Notes under the pieces: generated by a model | Seen by the model: the letters and a program-made list of their open reading frames with translations, nothing else | The model's database searches: none | Told to the model about the DNA's origin: nothing | Source: Phytohabitans houttuyneae | GTDB lineage: Bacteria; Actinomycetota; Actinomycetes; Mycobacteriales; Micromonosporaceae | Length of the DNA: 64,000 nucleotides | Direction: 5' to 3' | NCBI RefSeq assembly: GCF_011764425.1 | Contig: NZ_BLPF01000001.1 | Location: forward strand, 558,001-622,000 | Shown: positions 41,323-50,949 of the stretch, in pieces | Numbering within the stretch: position 1 is the first letter of the stretch | Layout: each line of letters opens with the position of its first letter | Program-made: the position numbers and the translations under genes

Positions 41323-43392
41323 TCAGCTGGCCGCACCCTCGATGTAACCGGAGCCGTACCGGTTGTCGTCCCCCATGGAGTAGACAGCGGCCGTGCTCGT
41401 GTACGTCGCGGCACCGCGCACGAGTTCGACCCGCGTGCTGATGCCGAGCTTCTTGTAGACCTTTCTGAGGTGGTAGTTCACCGTGTGCTGCGACAGGTGT
41501 ACCTGCTTGGCTATCTGCCTGTTGGTCAGGCCGACGCTCACCAGGTAGGCGATGCGCCGCTCCATGTCGGAGAGAGTGGACCAGCAGGCGGCCAGCGGCG
41601 AACCGACCTCCTCCGAGTAGGGGGTGGCGTTCTGCCGTCCCTCCACGGAGTCCCTCGCCGCGTAGAGCTTGGCGAGCTCCTCGGTCGCGAGTGCCACCGA
41701 GATGGGATCCGGCGACTGCACGATGATGAGCGCGAGTGCGGCCGGTGCCCGGTTGGCCAAGGCGTGCGCGTGCATGGCGGTGAGGCCGATCACCGAGACG
41801 CCGGGGTTGTCGCTGGCGAGCTGGTCCACCGTCGCCAGGACGGTGCGCTCCAGGTGGCTGTCGCCGAGGTCTCGGGCGAGCACGACGAGGAACGCGGCGG
41901 CACTGGGCACCTCGATGTACAGGCTCCGCTGGGCGGGCAGCCGCCGGTGCTTGCCGGACAGCAGCTCGGCCGCCGCCGGCAGCCCGTCGCGCTTGACCGC
42001 GATGAGCAGCTCGGTCCAGGCGTACTGCACGGAGTCGAGCACCACCTGGCTCGCCACGTCGCCCTGGGCCCGCCTGAGGTACTCGACCGCCGCGGGCAGG
42101 TCTCCCATGTAGAAGGAGGCGTTGCTGAGCACCGAGTACGCCAGCGGCCGCAGCATCGGAACCGCATCCGGATCGACCGCGGTGGTCGCCAGCATCGCCT
42201 CCCGGCGGGCATCCCCTATCCGTCCGGACTGGAGGTAAACCCGGGAACGCATTGCCGCTGCCGCCGCCGTCCAGACCGGCATCGACAACACTTGCAGTGC
42301 ACCTTCCGCGTCGTTTATCAAAGATTCTGCACGGTCGAACTCGCGCAGGTTGGCGAGCTTGCCGGCAAGAGCGAGCTGGAAATGGAGCCGCCATACCGGG
42401 TCGACGCTTTCGCTGTAATGCACGGCTGCTTCGCCGAGCCGAAGACCCTCCGCCAACTCCCCCGCCCGCCAAAGCAAATTGGACCGCGTGGTCAGCGCCA
42501 TTAGAGCGGCGATGTCACCGGATCCGGTCCCGCGCTCCCGCAGGATCTTGTCGGCGAGCTTGTCGGCGTCGTCCCGGCCGAGAAGGAAGTAGCCGAGAAT
42601 CAGTGACGCCTCCGCGTCGAGGCGTGCCGAAATCGACGCTTCCGAGCTGGCGAGAACACGCTCGGCAACCCGGACGCCGGCCGCCGCATTCCCATTCATT
42701 ATCAGGCGGTGCGCCCGTGAACACATTCCGCCGGCCTCATTCTGGACCACACTTTCGTGTTCCGCCGAGCGCTCGGTCACCCACGGTTTCTGGTCGTACG
42801 CCCGGGCCCGCCGGCCGGACAGGCCCAACGCCTCGCGGCGCAGGGCGTCACGCACCGGGAGCGGGATCGACTCGTTGATGCCCTGCAGGTGGAACTCGCT
42901 GCGGAACGCCAGGCGGTGCGCGGCGGCGACGATGAACCCGGCGGCCATCGCCTCGTCCAGCGGCGTGAGCAGGGTGGCCGAGGAGCGGTCCAGCATCCTG
43001 GACACGTCCTCCAGCATGAAAGACTTACCCAGCGCCGCCGCCACCTTCAGAAACTGCTGGCAACTCGTGCTCAGGTCGCTCAGCTGGCGCATGACGAACT
43101 CCACGATTCTTCGGGGAATTCGCCTTTCGATCAGCTGAATTCTGCCACTGTCCTCCTTAACCAATCCCTCTTCCGCGAGCCCGAGAGCGAACTCGGCCAG
43201 CAAATGCCGATTTCCCCCGGCACCCGCAGCGAATTCGACTAGCTCGCGATCGACGTCAGCCCCGAGGATGTCGCGCAATACCTGCCCGTTTTCATCCTCA
43301 TCCAGCCGCCCAGAAGTCGATCCATTGGCGACAGAAACATTGGCCGGTATCGCTTCTAGATCCTGGCCATCTTGCGTTGGTCCCGTAGTCAT
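41323..43392 (-). CDS. LuxR-type regulator lacking the ATPase domain
   Basis: 689 residues. C-terminal LuxR helix-turn-helix (LSDMERRIAYLVSVGLTNRQ, then LSQHTVNYHLRKVYKKL) and a long TPR-like helical region typical of LAL regulators, but the protein starts where the ATPase would already be ending: no Walker A or B is seen in the first 100 residues, only the winged-helix-like part (LIERRIPRRIVEFVMRQLSD, AAALGKSFMLEDVSRML). Either this is a naturally short form, or the 5' part was lost. It may act without nucleotide, or by pairing with the full LAL protein next door. Ends nine bases from that convergent gene. Confidence 0.85.
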   Translation of the reverse strand: MTTGPTQDGQDLEAIPANVSVANGSTSGRLDEDENGQVLRDILGADVDRELVEFAAGAGGNRHLLAEFALGLAEEGLVKEDSGRIQLIERRIPRRIVEFVMRQLSDLSTSCQQFLKVAAALGKSFMLEDVSRMLDRSSATLLTPLDEAMAAGFIVAAAHRLAFRSEFHLQGINESIPLPVRDALRREALGLSGRRARAYDQKPWVTERSAEHESVVQNEAGGMCSRAHRLIMNGNAAAGVRVAERVLASSEASISARLDAEASLILGYFLLGRDDADKLADKILRERGTGSGDIAALMALTTRSNLLWRAGELAEGLRLGEAAVHYSESVDPVWRLHFQLALAGKLANLREFDRAESLINDAEGALQVLSMPVWTAAAAAMRSRVYLQSGRIGDARREAMLATTAVDPDAVPMLRPLAYSVLSNASFYMGDLPAAVEYLRRAQGDVASQVVLDSVQYAWTELLIAVKRDGLPAAAELLSGKHRRLPAQRSLYIEVPSAAAFLVVLARDLGDSHLERTVLATVDQLASDNPGVSVIGLTAMHAHALANRAPAALALIIVQSPDPISVALATEELAKLYAARDSVEGRQNATPYSEEVGSPLAACWSTLSDMERRIAYLVSVGLTNRQIAKQVHLSQHTVNYHLRKVYKKLGISTRVELVRGAATYTSTAAVYSMGDDNRYGSGYIEGAAS

Positions 43393-43775
43393 AATCCCCC
43401 GAGATTATGCGGACACACCTGAAACACAGAGCTTCAAGCTTGATCACCCTAGCACACGGCGTTGTCGCTCATCTATCTAAAACCTGCTCACACCCCTGCC
43501 GTCAACTGGGCAGGTTCAAGGGGCGAAGTCGTAGGATGTCGGGCGGCGTCGACTGATATCGGACCAATCTGAGCATTGACATCATCGACCCATGAGTTGC
43601 CAGCCTGGCGCCATGAGGCACCCCTATAAAACCCCTATGTCGCCGACAGCTACTGCGCCTGCAGTACCGCACACGCAGTAGCAGGTTCGGGAAAGTGTCT
43701 TCATCTGTACGTCGACGTATCAGGCGCCCGTCACGAACATTGACTCGCAGGCTCATGACTCTTGAGGAGAAGACG
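43393..43775. other. 383-base divergent intergenic region with two dyads
   Basis: Regulatory region between the short LuxR-type gene and the MMPL exporter. Besides the operator at 43649-43682 there is a small hairpin (CCTGCC 43495-43500 with GGCAGG 43509-43514). No credible coding frame is seen. Promoter hexamers could not be set with confidence. Confidence 0.5.
43649..43682. promoter_or_regulatory. nested palindrome: GCTACTGCG-N16-CGCAGTAGC with inner TACTG-N6-CAGTA
   Basis: Outer 9-bp arms (43649-43657, 43674-43682) are perfect; the left arm also forms TACTG-N6-CAGTA (43651-43666) with the same spacing as at 27609-27624. Three TACTG/CAGTA half-sites in 34 bases suggest cooperative binding of a dimer, probably the response regulator at 25763. 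It is 94 bases upstream of the MMPL start. Confidence 0.55.
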
Positions 43776-45953
43776 ATGCCCACCGAGACTCCCCGTGCGG
43801 ATGGAGCTCTGGCAGGACTGGCCCGGTTCTGTTACCGGCGCCGTCGACTGGTCCTCTTCGCCTGGATCATCGGCGTCCTCGCGCTGGCGTTCCTCGGCTT
43901 CCGCTTCGGTGCCGAGCCCGACAACCAGTACTCGGGTGGGGACTCCCACTCGGCCAAGGCGCAGGCCCTGCTCGCGCAGCACTTCCCGCAGCAGCGGGGC
44001 GACACGCTGACCCTTGCGATCAAGGCGGACCAGGGCATCGACGACCCGGCCACCCGGCAGAAGATCGAAAAGGTCATCGCCGAGCTGGACGCCTCGCCGG
44101 TCACCGGCCCGATCACCTCGCCGTACCAGGACGAGAGCCTGGTCACCCAGGACCGTCGCATCGCCCGGACCACCATCCCGCTGACCGACATGGACGTGCC
44201 GAAGGCCGACGTCAAGCCGCTGGTGACCACCGTCAAGGACGCCTCCGGTGACGGGCTGACGCTGGGCCTTGGCGGCGACAAGGCGGAGAAGGCGGAGACG
44301 CCGCCGCAGGGTCCGGCCGAGGGCATCGGCCTGCTGACCGCCGCGATCATCCTGTTCATCGCGTTCGGGTCGCTGGTGGCGATGGGCCTTCCGATCGTGA
44401 CCGGCCTGATGGCGGTCCTCGGCGGCATCGGCGTGATGAAGCTCGTCGGCCACCTGGCTCCCTCGCCCGACTTCACGGTGCTCGTCGCGGTGCTGATCGG
44501 GCTCGGCGTCGGCATCGACTACGCGCTGTTCATCCTGACGCGCTACCGGGACAGCCTGCAGGAGGGCGACGACCCGGAGACCGCGACGGTCAAGGCGATC
44601 ACGACCGCCGGCCGCGCGGTGCTGTTCGCCGGTACGACCGTGGTGATCGCGCTGCTGGGCCTGATCGCCATGGGCCAGAAGATGATGACCGGCGTGGCCA
44701 TCGGCGCGTCGTCGGCCGTGCTGGTGACGATGATCGCCGCGGTGACCCTGCTGCCCGCGTTCCTCGGCTTCATCGGCTACAAGATCGACTCGCTGCGCCT
44801 GCCCCGCCGCAGGCCCCGCGGCCACGCCGCCGGTGTCCCCGCGCGGGAGCGCCGCACCCTCGCAGAGCGGTGGGCCGGCGTGGTCCAGCGCCGCCCGCTG
44901 GTCGCCGCGCTCGGCGCCGGCGCGATCCTGCTGGTGCTCGCGGCACCCGCGCTGTCGATGCGGCTGAGCCTGCCGGACGCCAGCGTGCAGCCGCACGACC
45001 GCAGCAGCTACACGTCGTACACGATCATCTCCGAGGGTTTCGGCCCCGGCTACGGCGCACCGTTCATCTTCGCGACCCAGGTGGACTCCGGCGACACCGA
45101 CCTCGGCCCCGTCGTCCAGGCGGTCCGCAACACCGAGGGCATCGCCTTCGCCACCCCGCCGCGGGTCAGCGAGGACGGGCAGGCCGCCACCTTCATGGCC
45201 TTCCCGACGACCGGCTACCAGGACGAGAAGACCACGGCGCTGGTACACAAGCTGCGCGACGAGGTGCTGCCGAACACGCCGGGCGGCGCGGAGGTCTTCC
45301 TCGGCGGCCCGAACGCGGGCGCGATCGACTTCGCCGAGGACACCAGCTCGCGCCTGCCGCTGATGATCACGGTGGTCATCGTGCTGTCCCTGATCCTGCT
45401 GGTCGCGCTGGTCCGGTCGATCACGATCGCGCTGCAGGCCGCGGTGATGAACCTGCTGTCGATCGGCGCCGCGTACGGCGTGCTCGTCGCGATCGTCCAA
45501 TGGGGATGGCTCGGCTCGGCGCTCGGTTTCCCGACCGAGATGCCGATCACGACCTGGGTGCCGATGATGATGTTCCCGCTGCTGTTCGGCCTTTCGATGG
45601 ACTACGAGGTCTTCCTGATCTCGCGGATCCGCGAGGAGTACGAGCGCACGGGCGACACCCGCATGGGCGTCACGCGCGGCCTGGCGCGCACGGCGAAGGT
45701 CATCACGGCCGCCGCCGCCATCATGATCGCAATCTTCACCACCGCGCTGCTCGGCCCGGACGTGTCGGTCAAGCAGATCGGCTTGGGCATGGCCATCGCC
45801 GTCCTCGTGGACGCCACCATCATCCGGATGATCCTCGTCCCGGCGGTGATGGAGCTCTGCGGCGACGCCAACTGGTGGATGCCCGGAAGGCGTAAGTCGA
45901 AGGCGACCTCGGTTCCCCCGGCTGAGGTCGAGGAGGAGGCGGCCAGAGTCTGA
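43776..45953 (+). CDS. MMPL/RND-type exporter
   Basis: 725 residues, inner-membrane proton-driven exporter. Two repeats of one helix, a large outside domain and five helices, each with the RND core: first half FVGLGVGIDYALFILTRYRD-type motif seen as GLGVGIDYALFILTRYRD (about 245), second half LFGLSMDYEVFLISRIREEY (about 605). Homologues in actinomycete clusters export lipophilic polyketides and terpenoids, so the product or its prenylated intermediates are plausible cargo. ATG at 43776 is preceded by GAGGAGA six bases upstream. A strong terminator follows. Confidence 0.93.
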   Translation: MPTETPRADGALAGLARFCYRRRRLVLFAWIIGVLALAFLGFRFGAEPDNQYSGGDSHSAKAQALLAQHFPQQRGDTLTLAIKADQGIDDPATRQKIEKVIAELDASPVTGPITSPYQDESLVTQDRRIARTTIPLTDMDVPKADVKPLVTTVKDASGDGLTLGLGGDKAEKAETPPQGPAEGIGLLTAAIILFIAFGSLVAMGLPIVTGLMAVLGGIGVMKLVGHLAPSPDFTVLVAVLIGLGVGIDYALFILTRYRDSLQEGDDPETATVKAITTAGRAVLFAGTTVVIALLGLIAMGQKMMTGVAIGASSAVLVTMIAAVTLLPAFLGFIGYKIDSLRLPRRRPRGHAAGVPARERRTLAERWAGVVQRRPLVAALGAGAILLVLAAPALSMRLSLPDASVQPHDRSSYTSYTIISEGFGPGYGAPFIFATQVDSGDTDLGPVVQAVRNTEGIAFATPPRVSEDGQAATFMAFPTTGYQDEKTTALVHKLRDEVLPNTPGGAEVFLGGPNAGAIDFAEDTSSRLPLMITVVIVLSLILLVALVRSITIALQAAVMNLLSIGAAYGVLVAIVQWGWLGSALGFPTEMPITTWVPMMMFPLLFGLSMDYEVFLISRIREEYERTGDTRMGVTRGLARTAKVITAAAAIMIAIFTTALLGPDVSVKQIGLGMAIAVLVDATIIRMILVPAVMELCGDANWWMPGRRKSKATSVPPAEVEEEAARV

Positions 45954-45968
45954 CCGATTCCTCGAAGT

Positions 45969-46009
45969 GGAGTGTGGGGGACCCTGGCGGCGTTCCCCAC
46001 ACTCCTTTT
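45969..46009 (+). terminator. intrinsic terminator after the MMPL gene
   Basis: Perfect 11-bp stem (45969-45979 with 45995-46005) followed by TTTT (46006-46009), 15 bases after the stop codon. Confidence 0.85.
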
Positions 46010-46052
46010 ACGTACGGGAGGCCGCATCCCCGATGCCAGCCAGGCCGAGGCG

Positions 46053-46085
46053 ACTACAAGATCGGGTAGTGAACACTACCCACGC
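46053..46085 (+). promoter_or_regulatory. shared operator box, copy 3
   Basis: ACTAC, AAGATCGG, GTAGT, GAAC, ACTAC, then CCACGC on the plus strand. Same 33-bp plan as at 3787 and 6898, again 16 bases upstream of the -35. Directs the SARP regulator gene. Confidence 0.7.
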
Positions 46086-46101
46086 TCCTCTGTGGCCGAT
46101 G

Positions 46102-46131
46102 TTGCTTGTGGTGAGTCCCACTGGCGATGAT
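46102..46131 (+). promoter_or_regulatory. promoter of the SARP regulator, TTGCTT -18- GATGAT
   Basis: TTGCTT (46102-46107) and GATGAT (46126-46131), giving a start near 46138. Matches the promoters at 3.74 and 6.85 kb in hexamers and spacing. Confidence 0.6.
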
Positions 46132-46200
46132 TTCAGGTATCCACGGGGGAAGGGGTACGTATGCGGCCTGCGGACCATTCCCGCGACGAAATGCCGGCAC

Positions 46201-49200
46201 ATGGGTAACGCCGCCGTCGTCCCCGTCCCGCGCCGCAGGCCGCCTGAGTATCCACGATGGACGGAGGAGCGGGAGCCCGCGCGGATCCGGGCCGAGTTCC
46301 GGGCGTTGGGCCCGATCGAGGCGGTCGTCGGGGATCGGCTGGTGGACCTTGGCGCACCCAAGCAACGTTCCCTGCTCGCGCTGCTGGTCAGCCGGGCCGG
46401 CCAGCCCGTGGCGGTCGAGGCGATGCTGGAGGCGCTGTGGGTCGGCAGTCCCCCGCCGGCCGCGACGACCTCCCTTCAGGCGTACGTGGCCAACCTTCGC
46501 CGCGTGCTCGAACCCGACCGCGCTCCGCGCAAGCCGGCCACCGTGCTGCGCACCACCCCGCGCGGCTACCTGCTCGACCGGCGCGTCGTCGAGCTCGACG
46601 TGCACCGCTTCGGCGCGCACGCCGCGGCCGGCTGGCAGGCGTGGGACAAGGGCGACCCGCCCCGGGCGCTGTCCGAGTTCGACGCCGCGCTGGCGCTGTG
46701 GCGCGGGCAGCCGTACGCCGAGGTGGCCAACGCCTCGTACGTGATGCCGGAGGTGGCCCGCCTGGAGGAGCTGCAGCTGTCGGTCATCGAGGCGCGCTGC
46801 GCCGCGTTGCTGGCCGTCGGCGCCCACGAGGCGGTGGCCGAGCTGGAGGCCTTCATCCAGGCGCATCCGCTGCGCGAGTACGGCTGCGAGCTGCTGAGCC
46901 TCGCGCTGTACCGGGCCGGGCGGCAGGCCGACGCGCTCGGCGTGCTGCGGACCATCCAAAAGCGACTGTCGGAGGAGCTGGGCATCGACCCCGGCCCGCG
47001 CTGCAGCACCTCGAACGCGAGATCCTCAACCAGGCTCCGGCCCTGGACTGGCACCCGACCCCGACCGTGCAGACCCTGACCGTGGCCAGCCGGCCCACCG
47101 CCGCGCCGCCGGACCCCCGGCCGAGCAGCCGGCGGCGCTGGTGCCGGACCCGGAAGCGTTCGTCGGTCGCGACGCGGCGCTGCGGCACCTCGTCGAGGCG
47201 TTGGGTACGGCCGCGGCCGGCCGGGGGCGGGTGGTGTCGGTCTCCGGCGGGCCGGGGATCGGCAAGACGAGCCTGCTGCGGCGGTTCACCCGGCAGTCGG
47301 GTGTGCCGGTGCTCTGGGCCAGCTGCCCCGAGCACGTCGCCGCGCCGCCGCTGTGGCTCTGGGAGCAGGTGCTGCGCGTGGCCGGTACCCGGTTTCCGCA
47401 GCGCCGGTTGCCTGAGCCGGTGACCGAGCTGCTCGACGGCGACATCCGGCAGCTCGCGGACGGCGTGGACGCGGCCGGCCCGACGCTGCGCCGGTTCGAG
47501 GCGATCGTCCACTACCTGACCGGGGTCTCGCAGACCGCGCCGCTGGTGGTGGTCCTCGACCACCTGCACCGCGCCGACTCGACCTCCCTGCGGCTGCTCG
47601 CACACCTGGCGGAGTCGGTGCCGGCGAGCCGGCTGCTGCTGGTGGTCTCCTACCGGTCCGGCGAGGCGGCCTCGCTGGCCGAGACACTGGCCGCGCTGGC
47701 CCGCGCCGGGATGACGCGGATCGAGCTCGGCGGGTTGAGCACACAGGACACCCGTGCGCTGGCCGGCGCCGTCCTCCAGCGCGAGGTCAGCGCGTCCACC
47801 GCCGAGGCACTGTGGACCCGCACCGAGGGCAACCCCTTCTTCCTGCGCGAGCTGATCAAGCTGTTGACCACCGACCAGCGCCTCGACCAGCCGCACACGG
47901 CGCCGGTGCCGGTACCGGTGCGTGAGGTGGTGCTCCGCGGCATCGCCCGGCTCCCCCACGCCGCGACCGACGTGCTGCCCGTGGCCGCGGTCGCCGGCCG
48001 GCACTTCGACATCGAGGTGGTCGCCGAGGCCGCCGCGGTCGAGATCGACTCGGCGCTGGAGGTCCTCGACGCGGCGGTAGCGGCCGGCCTTGTCGAGGAG
48101 GACCAGCAGCGGCTGGGCTGGTTCCGCTTCGCGCACGCCCTGGCCGCCGAGGCCCTGTACGAGACAATCGGCCGGCTGCGCCGCGCCCGGCTGCACAGGC
48201 GGATCGGGGCCGCGGCCGCGCGGGCCTGGTCAGGCAACGCCGAACGGGCCGCCGAGGTCGCCCGGCACTGGCTGCTGGCCGCCGAGCTCGACCCCACCGC
48301 CGCCGCACAGGCCGCGGTCCACGCCGTGACAGCCGCCCGCGCGGCCGACGCGCGGCGGGCCTTCGACGAGGCCGCGGCGCTGTGGCGGCAGGCCCTCACC
48401 GCCGCCGAGCTGGCCGAAAAGGGCGACCTCGACCGGTACCCCCTCTTGATCGGTCTGGGCACCTCCCTGTACCGGGCCGGTGATCCGCGCGAAGGTCTCG
48501 CCGTCTTCGTCCGGGCGATGGAGGAGAGCCTCGCCGCCCGGGACACCTCGCGGCTGGTCACCGCCGCGGTCGCCGCGCTCAGCGAGCTGAACTCGTACCC
48601 GGCCGGCGAGACCGCCCCCGACCGGCGGCTCGTGGAGCTGCTGGAGCGGGCGTCGACCCAGGTGGCCGACCGCACGCAGCGCGCGCTCGTCCTCTCCTGC
48701 CTGGCCGCCGCCGGCGGCGACCCGATCCGCCGCGCCGAGCTCTCGGACGAGGCGGTGGCGCTCGTCCGGCTCACGGCCGACGACGCCGCGCTGGTACACG
48801 TCCTGCACCTGCGTGCCGTGGCGCTGGACGGCCCCGACCACCTCGACCAGCGCCTGCGGGCGGTCGACGAGCTGCTCGCGCGGCCCGGCCTGCCGCCGCC
48901 GATCGCGGTCCGGGCCCGGCAGCTGCGCGCGCAGGCCCTTGTCGCGCTGGGCCGGGCGCCGCAGGCCGCCGCCGAGCTGAGCTTCGCGGCGGAGCTGGCC
49001 GGCGAGCCGCACTCGCCCCTGCGCACCCAGCTCGCCTGGTCGCAGGCCGCCCTGCTCTCGCTCGGCGGGCGGTGGCGCGACGCCGACGAGGTGCGGCGGG
49101 CGACCTACGACGCGCACGTCCGGATGAAGTGGGGCACCGCGCGGTTCAACCGGGTGATCCAGCGCTGGGACGCGGCGTACCTGGCCGGCGCCGGCGCGGA

Positions 49201-49678
49201 CCTCGTCGACGAGCTGTGCGCGGTCGCCGAGTCGTCCGGCCTGCCCGCGCTGCGCAGCGCCCTGGTGATGGCGCTCGTCGAGGCCGGAAACGTGCAGGAG
49301 GCGCGCATCGCGCTGAGCCGGTCGCCACACCGGCCGAAGGACCACCTGTGGCTTTACACAAACGGTTGGACGCTGCTGGCCGCGTCACGCCTGGGCGAGG
49401 TGGACACCGCGACCCGGCTGCGCGACCTGCTCCTGCCGTACCGCCACCTGACCTGTTCGATACCCGACCTCGTGATCAGTGGACCGGTGGCCTACTACAC
49501 GGCGGAGGCCGCCTTCGCCCTCGGCGACCCGGACGCCGCCCTCGGCGATCTCGCCATCGCCACCGAAATCTCCCGGCGGATGGGCGCCAAACCGTGGCTC
49601 GCGCAGGTGCGAAAGGCGGTCGCCCGGTGCCGGGGCACGCGCACCGGGCTGGTGCTCCAGCCGGAGGTGCTTATTTGA
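46201..49678 (+). CDS. AfsR-like SARP regulator with ATPase and TPR domains; two apparent -1 frameshifts
   Basis: About 1,160 residues if repaired. N-terminal OmpR-like winged helix (FRALGPIEAVVGDRLVDLG, QRSLLALLVSRAGQPV) and BTAD domain (VVELDVHRFGAHAA to LSEELGIDPGP), then a STAND ATPase (FVGRDAALRHLVEAL, Walker A SGGPGIGKTSLLRRF) and TPR-like repeats. Frames change near 46995-46998 (GIDPGP to ALQHLEREILNQ) and at the C-run 47114-47118; adding one base at each restores a continuous linker between BTAD and ATPase. SARPs bind 11-bp-spaced heptamer repeats; two such arrays lie at 60.2-60.3 kb. The ATG at 46201 is the first in-frame ATG after the mapped promoter; its ribosome site is poor. Confidence 0.85.
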
Positions 49679-49760
49679 TGGGATCCGCCAAAGCCATTGA
49701 CGAGGCAGAATACGTGTCATCGCTGTTCGTGTTCAGACCACCGAGAGGAGTACTTTCCGC

Positions 49761-50302
49761 ATGTCCATGCAGGTCGACATTCCCGGTTACGTCGCTGGTA
49801 GCTGGGTGATCGACGCCGCCAGCTCCGACGTGACCTTCCAGATCCAGCAGATGGGGTTCTCCACCGTCAGCGGGAGCTTCGATGACTTCGAGGGCACGAT
49901 CGTGACCGCGGACAACCCGCGGGACTCGTCGGTGACCGCGGTCATCCGGACCGCCTCCGTGAACACCCGGAACAAGCGACGTGACAAGCACCTTCAGACG
50001 AAGGGCTACCTGAACACCAAGCAGCACCCCACGATCACCTTCGCCTCGACCGGTGTGCGTGAGGACGGGGCGGCATCCTCGTCGACGGCGACCTGACCAT
50101 CCGCGAGGTCACGAAGCAGGTCACGCTGAAGGTCGAGGTCGACGGCTTCGGCGTGGGCGCCGACGGCACGGAGATCGTCCGGTTCACCGCGCGCACCGAG
50201 ATCAACCGCGACGAGTACAACGTGATCCAGGGGGTGGCGTCGGCCGTGATCAGCAAGAAGGTCGACGTACTCATCACGGCCGAGGCCCGCAAGCAGGACT
50301 GA
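49761..50302 (+). CDS. YceI-family isoprenoid-binding-like protein; apparent -1 frameshift
   Basis: About 180 residues if repaired. Starts YVAGSWVIDAASSDVTFQIQ and contains FDDFEGTIVTADNP, RDKHLQTKGYLNTKQHPTITF, then (after the frame change at the G-run 50067-50070) VDGDLTIREVTKQVTLKVEV and FTARTEINRDEYNV. This is the YceI lipocalin-like beta-barrel; several members bind long isoprenoids such as ubiquinone precursors. No signal peptide is visible, so it is probably cytoplasmic. Its place between the SARP gene and the idi gene of a meroterpenoid operon suggests carriage of a prenylated intermediate, which is inference. Ends before a bidirectional terminator. Confidence 0.85.
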
Positions 50303-50314
50303 TCCCGGCACGCG

Positions 50315-50350
50315 AAAAGGGAGGGGAACCGTCTCGGCTCCCCTCCTTTT
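50315..50350. terminator. bidirectional terminator between YceI and idi genes
   Basis: A-run plus G/A-rich arm (50315-50326) pairs with the C/T-rich arm and T-run (50340-50350) with one bulged G; A and T runs on both sides make it work in both directions. Confidence 0.8.
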
Positions 50351-50370
50351 GACGTCTCCGTCCCGGCCGG

Positions 50371-50949
50371 TCAGCGCGCGAGCGCGGCCGCCTCGGGCAG
50401 GCGGGAGGCCGCGTCGGTGGCCACACCGAGCACACCGCCGAGCCACGGCGAATACCGCTCCGGGTGCGCGGCCAGCTCCGCGCGCAGCAGCTCCGGCTCC
50501 AGCCAGCGCACGTCCGCCACCTCGGCGGGGTCGAGCCGGAGCGGCGGGTCCACCGGCACCCGGCCGACGACCACGTGGTCGTACTCGTGCTCGACCCGGC
50601 CGGTCCGCGGGTCCTCGGCGCGGTACAGGTAGACACCCGCCTCGTGCAGGGCCACCTCCGCCACGCCGATCTCCTCGACCAGCCGGACGGCGGCCGCGTC
50701 GAACACGGTCTGCCCGGGCGCCGGGTGTCCACAGCAGGCATTGGCCCAGCGCAGCGCGAACCGCGTCTTTACCTCGGCCCGCTGCTGCACCATGACGCGG
50801 CCGAGGTCATCGAGCAGCATCACCGAGAACGCCCGGTGCAGCCGACCCGGCGCGGTGTGGGCCTCGGCGACGGTGCAGGAACCGGTGGCGGCCCCTCCGA
50901 ATCCACGAGCTCCACCAACTGCAATTCTCGAGAAGCCACGGAGGGTCAC
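50371..50949 (-). CDS. idi: isopentenyl-diphosphate delta-isomerase, type 1
   Basis: 192 residues, Nudix fold. Interconverts IPP and DMAPP, using divalent metal. Motifs: LHRAFSVMLLDDLGRVMVQQ, active-site Cys73 in ANACCGHP, Nudix-like AAVRLVEEIGV and catalytic Glu122 in RVEHEYDHV. The GTG start overlaps the stop of prenyltransferase 2 (GTGA). It is the last gene of the ten-gene meroterpenoid operon. CL190-type mevalonate cassettes carry the unrelated flavin-dependent type 2 enzyme, missing here, so this gene probably replaces it. Confidence 0.93.
   Translation of the reverse strand: MTLRGFSRIAVGGARGFGGAATGSCTVAEAHTAPGRLHRAFSVMLLDDLGRVMVQQRAEVKTRFALRWANACCGHPAPGQTVFDAAAVRLVEEIGVAEVALHEAGVYLYRAEDPRTGRVEHEYDHVVVGRVPVDPPLRLDPAEVADVRWLEPELLRAELAAHPERYSPWLGGVLGVATDAASRLPEAAALAR

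Noticed and set aside
43502-43783. Minus-strand frame of 93 codons in the MMPL promoter region
   Set aside because: It overlaps the start of the MMPL gene and the operator dyads and has no protein-like features.
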